From positions 248,001 through 312,000 of the forward strand of contig WTXI01000031.1 of assembly GCA_022376515.1 (NCBI GenBank): DNA of 64,000 nucleotides, written 5' to 3'. How positions within the stretch are numbered: position 1 is the stretch's first letter; every line of letters starts with the position of its first letter. Below the pieces are notes generated by a model. The model saw only the letters and a list, made by a program, of their open reading frames with translations. It did no database searches and was not told the DNA's origin. The position numbers and the translations under genes are program-made. This DNA comes from Lactifluus volemus. Its lineage: Eukaryota; Basidiomycota; Agaricomycetes; Russulales; Russulaceae. Shown in pieces: positions 34,095 to 46,036 of the stretch.

Positions 34095-35269
34095 TCTGGA
34101 AGGCGAGGCTGCTGTTCGTGGAGGTGAGACGCGAGCGTGGTATTTGGCAGGAGGAGTCGCCGAGGGAGAAAAGGAGGTACTGACAGGAGTGTTGGTGGTT
34201 AGGTTACGTTATATTTAAGTACGACGACGATCAAATGGGTTGCGATTCGGCGGGGAAACAGACGAGTTTTCTACGCTTTGTAAACAGCGAACACCGAGCT
34301 GACGTTTTACTGAAGTTGAATCGAGACGACTAATCCAATAGACCATCAATCGGACACTTCAGCGATAAGTGGCTCCCGGTACGACTCTGAAGTCCGGACA
34401 ACGAGGTCAGTAGTGTAACATGATAACACATGATATGAGCTGGTTCAACTTACTAGGAGGGGCTGTAAACAAGCCTAGTAGTTGCTGAGGAAAATTGAAG
34501 CTGTACAATAGCATAAGCATTAGAGTTAGGGTTAAGTCCGTATAAGGGCATAGATGGCCCGCATCTAGGCCGCCGACGCGCATTCCCGCAGAAATGGATT
34601 CTCTGTTGTGACTTTATCATGACTTGATCATGATCAGAAAAGGGTCCACGAAATAAAGAAATTTGTACATTCGACATTTACCCACAACCTGACTTTTCTC
34701 CATAGCAGCGCGGCACTTGTGTAAACAACAACATCACCATGACTCCGATACACACTCGCATCAGAAATACGAGTCTTGTTTGAATATTTGCTGAAAGCGC
34801 TGAGAGCAAAATGAATGTACTGTAACTAACTTACCGCAGTCTCCAGTGAAGAAGCTAAAGACTGAGGCCCGAGAGGGGACAGGGAACGAGTACTATCGTA
34901 AGATAAGTGCGAAGAGTGCGCAAGCGAAATAAAAATAAACTCTGATGAGATGGAACAGGTGTTGGTATTGGGGCGGGTGAGCAATATCGCCCATAGGACT
35001 TCGGCCGAGGGTCTTTCTCTGTGCCACCTAGCTGCCACGCTGGCAAGCTCCTTGTATCTTCTAGCCGCGAAATTGCCTCTCGCTAAGGTTTCTATCAGCA
35101 GGTTGGCGTATATACACGAAAAGATAAAGATGCCGACACGAAGGCCCGCACTTGAGGCTTGTAGTACGTTTCCGTGTATGAAAAGCGGACGCCACGCGGA
35201 AATGATGGGTCCTCCGTCGGCGCATGTACGCATTGTCCAAGACCATACGATCATGTGGATTGAGTGACG
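34095..35269. other. Intergenic upstream of glutaredoxin
   Basis: Promoter of the glutaredoxin gene at the left end. An open frame at 35254-34826 (minus, 142 codons) has no recognised relatives, no clear start context and biased composition; I do not call it a gene. Confidence 0.45.
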
Positions 35270-36530
35270 AGTTGGACGTCAGCCTGACACCACACCAGAA
35301 ATTGTACCACATGCATCCTTAAGCCTCAGCCCAACTTCAAGGAGCCCCGACACCGTTCGTTGGTTCAAAAAGCTATTGACCCGAGTTTTCATCTTCCTGG
35401 AAGATCCCGCTATGAACTAAGAATCCTCAGTATAGATATGTGAGTACAAGTGTCGGAAGAGTACAAGCCACGTGAGGAACTTGTGACCCGTCCCGATCTT
35501 ATCACATTATGTAATTGATCAAGCTATAACTGCGATCACAAATTGAACTGTGAACCATTTTGTCTCCTGCATCTAAGCTAGCTAAAATCGGACTCAATGG
35601 ACACATTTCAGAACGCTTTGTCTCACTACCTGAATTTTTGTAGTTTCCCAAGTTGTGTGGGTATAGCGCAATAAACAGTTCTTCAACACACTCACCCTGC
35701 TTTTGCAGCTTTTCATTCCAGTCCGAAGGATATCTTTTTCTCTCTGCCAAATTGGGGAGATTCTGACAGAATCACTGACGCCAGAGTGAGGTGCAGATTT
35801 TCCCTGCAGGCAGCCCGGGTGAAGAAAGGAAATATTGTTGATGCTGAAATAAAAATTTGATCTCTGAGATCTATCAGGTCGTTGAGGTGATCAACCCGGA
35901 CCGTGTTCGAGTCGGACATCGACTGGAAGAGCTGAGTCAAGAGACAAGCACTGCCATCCGGGACATATACGCATTCCATATCCAAATGCCGACGTCAATC
36001 TTGGACCCTCCTGTAAACTTCCGTCTGGATCAAGGAATCGCTCCGGGTTAAAGACCTCTGGTTCTGGATACAAAGAAGAGTTGTGAAGAATTGCCCTGCA
36101 TATATTTGGTGTCGATTCCGGAGCATGGTGAAAACTACTCACCACGTCTTTCCGATCACCTATGCGCCTGACCACTGGCATAACATGCGTCAACAAATAT
36201 GATGGTTGACTCATGGGGGCAAAACTTCGCACCTTTCGGTATGAAGTAACCTTTATAGACAATATCTTCCATCGTTGTGTGAGGAGCAGCTACCAGTGGC
36301 ATGGACTTGAGATATTCTAGAAGACTGGACATTGGATGGACACGCCCAAAGGCGCAACTGGTCTCCACCTCAGAACTTCCTTGCACCCTGCATCAACGAA
36401 TGGTAGCCTCGGGCGATCCTCAAATGTCGGCAGTCGCTCTCGGCTCGTGACGGTGTCCAGTTCCCTCTTTTGTATGTCAGGGTAGCAATGCAGCAGCTGT
36501 CGACGTGGGTTATATATATGTATCAAGACG
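35270..36530 (-). pseudogene. Truncated P450 duplicate with 3' flank
   Basis: Carries the last part of a P450 closely related to the intact gene at 46036-43957: K-helix region ([29 protein letters not shown] form), the YPEPEVFNPERFLDPDGS block, and the heme loop FGYGMRICPGW. The I-helix and everything before it are missing, three residues are deleted in the QKRAQEELD motif (QKRELD here), and after the heme Cys the sequence departs from the parent and hits stops. The 3' flank (about 35270-35560) is also a copy of the flank of the intact gene (about 43650-43870). So a block of about 1.2 kb was duplicated to 8.2 kb away and then decayed. Both blocks lie on the same strand on either side of the NACHT-WD40 gene. 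Confidence 0.8.
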
Positions 36531-37533
36531 AGGATTGTGTTGGTTTACAGAATGAAAACAAAATTTGTTGTCTTCCCTCGCACGGCCAAGCGACCTGTGA
36601 CTTTTGCAAGAGTTTGTAACCAGGCCATTCAGTGGTCAGACTCCCGATACCATCGAAGGAGTCGCAAGCCTTCTTCCTCGATGACAAATAGAATAGCAGT
36701 GCCACGTGGAGACGCTTCGCTCAGGCTGTTCCTTTGTTGCAACATTCGGAGATTTTGAAGATCCATAACTACTTACTGTAAGAAAGGTTTTACTACGGGG
36801 ATGAAAGTCGTTCTCAGAGCACAGCCACGGGAGAGGACATGAAACTGGAGGTGTACATAGGGTCTCGGAGGGTATCAGGCATCAGTGCATCAGCACCCGA
36901 GGCGCAAAGACAGATAGCGGCCATGGTGACGTCACGCCGAAACATGCAGATGGTACGATTTGATGGCACGCGCCGGGGGGTCTATGCTCATTGATGGAGT
37001 TACAAAGGATGAGTATACATGACGAAGGAGAGTTGTCGACAAATTATACTTGGTGGAAATCTCGGGGCTACTAGGTCGTCTACTACCGTGCTGGATATAC
37101 GCCCTCAGACAGTGGATCCTCTGCCAATTATGCCACTCGAGTCCTCCTGGATTGGAACGTTCCCGCGCTGCTCCATGCTCGAGCCTCGCCCGGCAGCTCG
37201 CATGTCGGAAAAATATGCAAGAGGTGCTTGCGCGCCCAGACCACATCCTTCTCCCTCAGAGGGCGCCACCTCGGCGAGCGACAGTTCGTGGGATGGAGCC
37301 TAGTAAACGATCGTGCAGAAGAGGCATGCTAAAGAAAGTTTGTGATCAAACCCCGGCGGGAGAGAAGCAGGAACAACATATACAGGCGCAGCTGCCTCCC
37401 TGCGTGAGTCACGGTTTCCACGGCTGGGAGAGTGAGCGAACTGGTGTTTGGGTGGGCACTGTTAGCATATGCCGCAAAGTTTAGAGATCGCACTGCAGTT
37501 TTATAACAAAAAGAACATACCATTTGATCCTAT
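36531..37533. other. Intergenic between P450 relic and NACHT-WD40 gene
   Basis: No recognised family in either strand. It holds the breakpoint of the P450 duplication near 36530 and the 3' flank of the NLR gene. Confidence 0.5.
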
Positions 37534-40500
37534 TCAGATATTCCGGTCATATATTCTACCCCAATCTGATCCATGCACGAATTTTGAGAAATCGAGCACG
37601 GTCTCATGTCGTACACCTGCAATCCAGACAGTGCTCGGTCTATGAAGACCTGTCCTGTGAAGCGCGGGAATCCATAAAAGAAGTTCTTTCTGTTCTCCAC
37701 ATATCCAACCGTCACCATCAATCGGGGATTGGTCCGTAAATTGAATCTTCTCAATATCTTCTGTCACGATGCTTTCGACATGAATTGCACAATCACCTGA
37801 CCCTGAGGCAATGTCACGTTCATGGGCAGATCTGACCAAATCGGTGTGTCCAGTAACCGGGCTCGGTTTAATCTGGCAGGTTGTGGCATCCCACATCCGA
37901 ATCGAATAATCGTATGAGGCAGATACGAAGTGCAGCCCGTCCGGCGAGAATGCAACAGAATTGACCAAATCGGTGTGTCCAGTGAACGGGCCTGCTACAA
38001 TCTGTCCTGTTGTGGCATCCCACACCCGAATCGTTTCATCGCGCGAGGCTGATGCGATGCGCAGCCCGTCCGGCGAGAATGCTACAGAATTGACCACATT
38101 GGTGTGTCCAGCGAACGGGCCTGCTACAATCTGTCCCGTTGTGGCGTCCCACACCCGAATCGTTCTGTCGGACGAGGCCGATGCGATGCGCAGCCCATCC
38201 GGCGAGAATGCAACAGATTTGACAAAATGGGTGTGTCCAGTGAACGGGTCCGCTACAATCTGTCCCGTTGTGACATCCCACACCCGAATCGTTCTGTCGG
38301 ACGAGGCCGATGCGATGCGCAGCCCGTCTGGCGAGAATGCAACAGAATTGACCGAATCGGTGTGTCCAGTGAACGGGCCTGCTACCATCTGTCCCGTTGT
38401 GGCATCCCACACCCAAATCGTTTCATCGTTCGAGGCCGATGCAATGCGCAGCCCGTCCGGCGAGAATGCAACAGAATTGACCGAATCGGTGTGTCCAGTG
38501 AACGGGCCTGCTACCATCTGTCCCGTTGTGGCATCCCACACCCAAATCGTTTCATCGTTCGAGGCCGATGCAATGCGCAGCCCGTCCGGCGAGAATGCAA
38601 CAGAATTGACCGAATAAATGTGTCCAGTGAACGGGCCTGCTACAATCTGTCCCGTTGTGGCATCCCAAACCCGAATCGTTTTATCTCTCGAGGCCGATGC
38701 GATGCGCAGCCCGTCCGGCGAGAATGCAACAAAATTGACCGAATCTGTGTGTCCAGTGAACGGGCCTGCTACAATCTGTCCCATTGTGGCATCCCACACC
38801 CGAATCGTTCCGTCGAGCGAGTCCGATGCGATGCGCAGCCCGTCCGGCGAGAATGTAACAGAATTGACCTCTTCGGTGTGTCCAGTGAACGGGCCTGCTA
38901 CAATCTGTCTCGTTGTGGCATCCCACACCCGAATCGTTTTATCTCTCGAGGCCGATGCGATGCACAGCCCGTCCGGCGAGAATGCAACAGAATTGACCGA
39001 ATAGGTGTGTCCAGTGAACGGGCCTGCTACAATCTGTCCCGTTGTGGCATCCCACACCAGAATCGTTTCATCGGACGAGGCCGATGCGATGCACAGCCCG
39101 TCCGGCGAGAATGCAACAGAATTGACCGAATGGGTGTGTTCAGTGAACGGGCCTGCTACAATCTGTCCTGTTGTGGCATCCCACACCAGAATCGTTTCAT
39201 CGAGCGAGGCCGATGCGATGCGCAGCCCGTCCGGCGAGAATGCAACAGAATAGACCGAATAGGTGTGTCCAGTGAACGGGCCTGCTACAATCTGTCCTGT
39301 TGTGGCATCCCACACCCGAATCGTTCCATCGTTCGAGGCCGATGCGATGCGCAGCCCGTCCGGCGAGAATGCAACAGAATTGACCCAATCGGTGTGTCCA
39401 GTGAACGGGCCTGCTACAATCTGTCCTGTTGTGGCATCCCACACCCGAATCGTTCCATCGTTCGAGGCCGATGCGATGTGCAGCCCGTCCGGCGAGAATG
39501 CAACAGAATTGACCCAATCGGTGTGTCCAGTGAACGGGCCTGCTACAATCTGTCCCGTTGTAGCATCCCACACCCGAATCGTTTTATCGTTCGAGGCCGA
39601 TGCGATGCGCTGCCCATCTGGCGAGAAAGCAACAGAACAGACTGGGCCATCATGTGCTTGAATGACCATTTCCAATGCCGGCCAGTGAGACAACATTCCA
39701 CGCTCCAAAGTCAATGTACAAGGGAATTTGCGAATGTATCGATTGAAGACGTGGGAAGAGCTTGGTGTGAATGGGAGCGCCGAGACATAAATATGCGGTG
39801 TGCTCCTCGCCATCGTCAGTCCGAAATACCGCACAAACCTCGACGCATCATTCACTAATTCCAACATGTTCTTCACTTCTGTTTGCGAACCCTTTTACCC
39901 AAACGTCACCGCATGTCATACTGAATTGTGAGGAGCACCTACCTCCTGCTGCAACCACATCGACAGAAATGACAATGTTCGTAACGCAAGGGGCACACTG
40001 CTCTTGATGCTAAGCACTTCCAGCCAAAATAGTAACTTTGTCTCGAGCAACGATCGAAGTTTCATGAAGAGGTCGTCATCGAAAGGAAGATGTTCCAAGT
40101 GATCGCCCCAGAAAAGGCAGGAATACGATAACGCAGGTGGGATGTATCTCATAATTCGAGATTCAAGATCTGGAACGTCGCTGTTGGCAAGATATGATGA
40201 TTCGAGTTTGCAAATGTTGAACTCCAGTTTGTCGAGCATCGAAGAAAGACAGGAATGTGCCAACTGATGGTGGGAATCCCGAAGGTCCACGTAAAACACA
40301 CCACCCTTCTTGCTCGTCAGAAAGTCACGGAATGATGTATGGAGAGGAACGATGGGACGCGTTTTTTGGTCAGATGAAGTCACATTACTCAGCAGCGAGC
40401 CGAGGTGACCGAGCATTTGTACAGCTGGATCAGGATCCTCGGGTTCGTCAATCGAGGCATGCCTTCGCAGAGCAATCAAAGAATCAATCGAGAGCGGTTC

Positions 40501-42464
40501 GATCGCAGCGAAAAGCTGTCCCATTACAGACCGAAATAGAGTCCGTGCTTCATCCGGTTTGAAATACGCTTCGAGAACCTCTTCATATAACTTGTCCAAC
40601 GGATCTTGTCCACTGCGATCGAGGGAGTGTCCCAACAAGCGATGTACACACTTTTTCTTGCTAAACCCAAAGCTAGCAGGGGGGCTATTTATGAACCCGG
40701 ATGCAACAGCTGCCCATTGAAACAGGCCCTCTGCCGCTTTTGCTAGTTTGACCCCATCGCTTTTGAATACGTCCGGTGGGAGCTCCTTCTGAAGGTACAC
40801 CCCAATATCTTGCTCCGTCTTGAGAGCCAGTACGGCATCATCCATGTAAAGCGTATTGATGGATGAGGCTTTGACAAACGCAGGCTCGATGCCATCTTCA
40901 GGCCTGGAGGTGACGAGTATCCGGAATTCGGATGGGAGATCGACGAGGTGCTCGGCGAGAAATGAATGTAATCCATTTTTGCCGATTGCGTCCCCACTCT
41001 CATCCAGGGCATCGATAACTATAAGAATTGGACAGGGAAGTGGCAGGTTCTTGAGCGGTTCCACGAGGAGACTTTCAAACAGTGTACGATAGTCTCGGGT
41101 AGCACGGAGAGAGGATTTATCCTTGATGACCTCTCCAAGGGTGTGTCTGTACGCAGGAATGCGATCGGAGAGATCGCGAGCAATTGTCGTGAAGAGCATG
41201 TAAGCCTCGTCTTTGGACTGTTCCTTGCGCAAAAACGTAGAGTATGAGCCGAGACATTTGCCGTCGAAACGACGTGCAACCTCATGTGCAATCGAAGATT
41301 TTCCTGTTCCTGCTTGGCCGAGAAGAACGAGCCCACGTTCAGATTTGGGATTCTCGACCCACTTGACGATGAAGTGCAAAAAGTCTTCACGCGTGCCTGG
41401 AAGACATCGCTTCTCGTCGCCGTATCGCCAACCTCCACTGTAAGGCAATTCTCTGATTATGGCACTCAATTCTGTTTGTTCCCTGTCAGATCGACGATCT
41501 GACGGTCTTGTGACTGTCAGAATCACGCACCAGCATCTAATGCTTGATTCGACTTATCGTCCCGCATTTGAAGAACGGTAGCCTGAGTGGTGACAACAGC
41601 ATATGCGAGAAACGTTTCTCGAAGTCGAACAAGGGTGGCGCGGTACTCTTCGACTTTTCCGTCAACTTTTCCGATCATATTCTTCAAAGCCCGCTTTCCT
41701 GAAAGTCACATGTTCATATTGAGCAACGAGAGGTCAGGACGACGTACCGATTTGCACATCCTTCGCATACGACTCGACGAATTCGGCCGATTTGGCGACG
41801 CACTCCAGCATCTCATCGAGGATCTTCACTTGCATGGATGCCGGCTGGATATTCCTCAAAATTGCCGCCTCCCTTGCAAATTCAAAGGCGTCTCGTATTG
41901 CCTCAAGTAGTGTTCTCACATTGTCATCACGCTCGACCTGCTGTAGTAAAGTCTGGTAGCGAGGTGAAATGAATGTTCCGTATTCTCTGAATGGGCGAGA
42001 GACGCACCTGAGGGATAAATGAAAGCAGAGCCCAAGCCGTCTTCGCATATGGGCTCAGCTGAAGAGCGCAAGTTAGCTCAGCCCTGGATAAGACCTTCTT
42101 TAAAGCATACCCCTGCAATTGGACCAACGATGTCGATTACACGCTTGACTTTTTCAACAGCAATGCTCCATGTGTTCATAGTATCAAAAGCCTTCTCAGC
42201 GCCATCGAGAGTATCTGACATCTCCGTCTGGCTGTCTGGTACTGCTCCCACAGAGGGACCGCTCTCAATGGGAAGATTACTCGTTTGGGATAAAGGAGAT
42301 AAAGGGGCGGGATCTACTGTGGGTTGCATGGGTTCGCTGTCGGTTTGAACAGTAGGACGCGCAGCACCGGCTTCAGCGATAGGGCTGCCCGGGTCGACCG
42401 GTGTACTTGTAGGGTTTGTGGAATTGACTACCAAAGGCAGAGACGAACTTGCGATTGTTGACAC
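37534..42464 (-). CDS. NLR-like STAND protein: helical domain-NACHT-WD40
   Basis: NACHT-WD40 (NWD) protein, candidate sensor in non-self recognition; the HET-E/HNWD proteins of Podospora, which control vegetative incompatibility, have this NACHT-WD40 plan. Six exons: 42464-42111, 42058-42008, 41952-41748, 41698-41554, 41482-39939, 39878-37534; 4,644 nt, 1,547 residues, open. Residues 1-70 are Ser/Pro-rich. About 80-250 form a helical domain ([50 protein letters not shown]) like the N-terminal bundle of many Agaricomycete NWD proteins and, distantly, MLKL/HeLo-type four-helix bundles; this last link is inference. NACHT: Walker A GQAGTGKS at about 307-314, Walker [20 protein letters not shown]. 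Linker [10 protein letters not shown], then 14 regular plus one degenerate WD40 repeats, and the usual NWD end ([12 protein letters not shown]). Confidence 0.9.
37720..39655 (-). repeat. WD40 array, 15 units of 129 nt
   Basis: Fourteen regular 43-residue WD40 units and one decayed last unit. Most positions are invariant ([24 protein letters not shown]); differences concentrate at unit positions 5, 6, 8, 18, 24, 26, 29 and 38. Fourteen units suit two seven-bladed propellers. High DNA identity implies recent unequal exchange or gene conversion. Confidence 0.95.
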
Positions 42465-43649
42465 GGTGATACTTAAGGAGGGCGTAACGAGCTCCGTCGG
42501 ACGTCCGTCAGCATTGTCGAGAACAATGTCAAATTCTATATGTAGGGCGCTCAGCCAGACGCATGATTATATTCTTTAAAACAAAACGAACCGCGTTGGG
42601 ATTCGCAGGCTATCTCCTGACTTCCAACAAAGATGTCCTTCCGTGTAGTCCTTTTCGCATAAAGAGATATTCTAACACGAGATTGAGGTTGTACAGTACT
42701 GAAGGAGACTCAGATGTTAGCAAGGATGAAAATACGACATTTCCCACAATGTGTTGACGGTCTCGTTCCATTCTACGCGTTGCATCACGCTCCGCACAGA
42801 TCGTGTCTTCCATGTCCTCTCCCCGTCTGCAACAGTAACATAAAACCTTCTCTTCTTCCCAAAGAAGGTCTTGAGACGGGGAAGATTCTGCGCTCTAAGG
42901 ACTGGCGAGGGAAAGAGATTTAGTACAGTACTAATCAGAGCACACATTCATAAAATACGTACTGATCACCTGGAGTAGGGGTGAGCCCGGTTGGATTTCA
43001 CTGACTTGAGAACGGCTTATGTTCGACATTCCGGAGATTTGAGGACCTGGGCTGTAGTAACTGTTAACGTGAGAGGTCGAGCGAGGCTTGAGGCCGACAT
43101 GCGGCCAGGACATTACATAATGACTCATCGATCTCTCACGCACGGACCGATCCCCGAAACGCGCTGCTACACGCGAACACCAATCCCGGGCGAAATCCAT
43201 CAGTCCCGCACAATGGTGCTTTCTCTGCTGCGTCTGCCATGTTTCCCGTCACGATGAAAGTCGTCTAGAGTCGCTGATGTAATGGGCGGTGGCGACAGGC
43301 CGACTGCTGGTGGTAACCTTTTGTAATGTATAAATACGTAGTAGGCTAAACATGATGAAGTACACTATCGAGAGCACGATTCAGTCTCTAAATTAATATC
43401 TCCTTCCCCTGGTGCATAGCTCATAGAGCTCTAACTCCTGTCTAGACTCCGAGATGCGCTACGTTCACGTGATGACGACTTCGTGAAATCAAATAGATTA
43501 ACTGTCACAAGATTGAACTTATCGATTCGACGATAAAACTGATAACAACAGATCAGTGATTAATAAGGGGTATTGGCATTCCCACGCGTGGTCGAAACGC
43601 CTGACTTTTGACTTCCGGTCAGTGATTGTCCAACACTGCTGTCCAACAC
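42465..43649. other. Intergenic upstream of NACHT-WD40 gene
   Basis: Promoter side of the NLR gene and 3' side of the P450 gene. No recognised open frame. Confidence 0.5.
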
Positions 43650-43870
43650 TGGCCTGACACCAGACTAGAAATTGTACTGCATGCATCGGCCCTCCTTAAG
43701 CCCCATCCCAACTTCAAGGAGCCTCGACGCCGTTCGTTTGTTCAAAAAGCTATTCACCCGAGTTTTCATCTTGTAAAATCCCGCTGTGAACAGACCCGTC
43801 CCCGATTTTATCACATTATGTAATCGATCAAGCTATAACTGCGATCACAAAGTGAACTGTGAACCTTTTT
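43650..43870. repeat. Duplicated P450 3' flank
   Basis: Diverged copy of about 35270-35560, with a deletion of several dozen bases in one copy; includes the shared block ending TCACATTATGTAAT. It delimits the P450-end duplication on the downstream side. Confidence 0.8.
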
Positions 43871-43956
43871 GGATGCTACATCGAACATTTGGGCGATTAA
43901 CCCATAGTCAACGTGCCATGGTGTCAGAAAGGATAAGCTCTTCTGCCCTTCTATCT

Positions 43957-46036
43957 CTAGGGATGACAGAACACTGAAACGAGTTCGGGCGACTGCAGAA
44001 GCGATGAGATCTCTGCCCTCCGCTTAATTGGCAGAATGTAGTCATACCTTATGAGCGAACCAATGTAGCTATAAGTAAAGGGCTCGTCTTCTGCCCCTTT
44101 ACACTTTTGGATGCTGAAAACTGAGAGCAAAGATGCGATAGCGATAAACAATGTCCCATCGACAAAATGCCTTCCGGGACATATACGCCTTCCGTATCCA
44201 AATGCCGACATCAACCTTGGATCCTCCCGTACACTTCCATCTGGATTAAGGAATCGCTCCGGTTTAAAGACCTCTGGTTCTGGATACACAGAAGAGTCGT
44301 GAAGAATTGCCCTGCATATATTTGGTGTCGGCTTCGGAGCATGATGAAAACTACTCACCACGTATTTCCGAGCACCAATGTGCCTGCCGGTGCTCCGTCA
44401 ACATATATGAGAATTAACTCGCGGGCCAAAACTTCGCACCTTTCGGTATGAAGTAACCCTTATAGACGATATCTTCCATCGTTGCGTGAGGAGCAGCTAC
44501 CGGTGGCATGGACTTGAGATGTTCTAGAAGACTAGATATTGGATGGACGCACCCAAAGGCGCAACTGGCCTCCACCTCAGAACTTCCTTGCACAATGCAT
44601 CGATGAATGGTAGTCTCGGGCGATCCTCGAACGTCGGAAGTCGCTCTCGGCCCGTGACAGTATCAAGTTCTTCCTGTGCCCTCTTTTGTATGTCAGGGTA
44701 GAGAAAAGCAGCTAAGAAAAGTGACATAAGGGCAGCGACCGTCTAGAAAACGAGGGTATGGTGCGATCAAGTTCGTCTTCTTTTAGATATCACATAAACG
44801 TACAGTATCAGCTCCAGCTAAAGACGACCATGTTAGCCACACATTCACGCACCAAGACAAAACTGACCTGCATACATCGACCCCATGCCTGCAGCAATTG
44901 TTTCTTCAGTCCTTTGGCGTTCCGGTCCGCTTAGTTTTTCAGCCTCCTGTAGATTATCGAGAGCGAGTGAAGGTTGCGCTGAGCCATTCAACTATGAGTA
45001 AAAAAAAGTGAGCTCTTCAGACACGTGCAGACACATGAAATGGTCGCTTGCCATGCTTTCTCTGACAAACCGAAGCGGTTCATGCATGGTATTCTGTCCT
45101 ATATTATAGCCTAAACGAGCAAGAGGCTTGTAACTGAACCAAGGCACCCATTCGGGGATGTGACGCACTGTGAATGCGGTGATGAGTAAAGCCCGGCATC
45201 GAAATGTAGGATGACACAAACGAAACGGAAGGGTATTGACAAGCAAAGCACTTGGTAGAATCATTTTAGCCCCGAAGTCAGAAAGCTGCCTGGGAGTCTC
45301 GACCATTTTGTCATCACGTCCTTGAGGTTCGTAACCATATGTCATAGCTAATAACAGCTCCCCTTGCATACTGAAAAATGGTCAGGGGCGGTTGGAAGGG
45401 GTCGAATCTGTACTCACAGCTCAAGATGCCCTTCCCAATCGCGAGGATTTTCCAATAGCCGAGTGAGAAGAACGCGTGCCTTGGATTGTTGCATGGGGCG
45501 ATAAGGCGCTACAGCTCCTGGGCGAAGGGAACGATCGAGCAGATTTCGGGCTACGCGATACGGCTCTGCGTATCTAGCGATCGGCACAACCCACTGCCAT
45601 TCTGTCCTGAGGGAGGTCACTACGAGTCGGCCAGCAAGTGGTTTAGTTAGAGTGCATACATTTCAAAGATTGGGACGACTGGACGATCTGAACAGATATC
45701 CCCACGCTTCTCAAGGAGGTCCTTGGTAGTTTCAACAGTGTTCAATACGACGACGAGCAACCCAAAAACACGGAAGGACAAGATATTTCCTGCAGCTCAA
45801 ATCGTAAAATGAACTGCTGCTGACAAAAGAATCGTACCATATTGTTCCGAAAAAGATGTAAATGCGAGCCAGGCAAACTCCTTTGGAAGATCGAGAAGAT
45901 TACCTATGATAGGTAGTGACCGCGGACCGGGAGGGTAGGGTAATCCTCTCCGCCTTCGATGGTCTCGGATAGCCCAACAGACGGAAAGGAATGATACGAC
46001 AGCAAAAAAATCGAGGATTGACATTGGCGAGACCAT
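43957..46036 (-). CDS. Cytochrome P450 monooxygenase
   Basis: Heme-thiolate monooxygenase resembling the large basidiomycete P450 clans; substrate unknown. About ten or more exons; the first ones are 46036-45838 and 45789-45660. Seen: N-terminal membrane helix ([16 protein letters not shown]), basic turn, proline hinge [14 protein letters not shown]-helix [10 protein letters not shown] and [14 protein letters not shown], the I-helix oxygen-binding AGADT split by introns, ExxR in [12 protein letters not shown] block [12 protein letters not shown], heme loop [11 protein letters not shown] with the Cys ligand, and a normal C-terminus. No break found. ER membrane location follows from the N-terminal anchor. 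The same-strand truncated duplicate of its end lies at 35270-36530. Confidence 0.85.

Noticed and set aside
38104..39858. 584-codon open frame on plus with 14 repeated units
   Set aside because: It is the antisense of the WD40 array; the 129-nt repeat period keeps one antisense frame open in every unit. The minus frame has real WD40 motifs.
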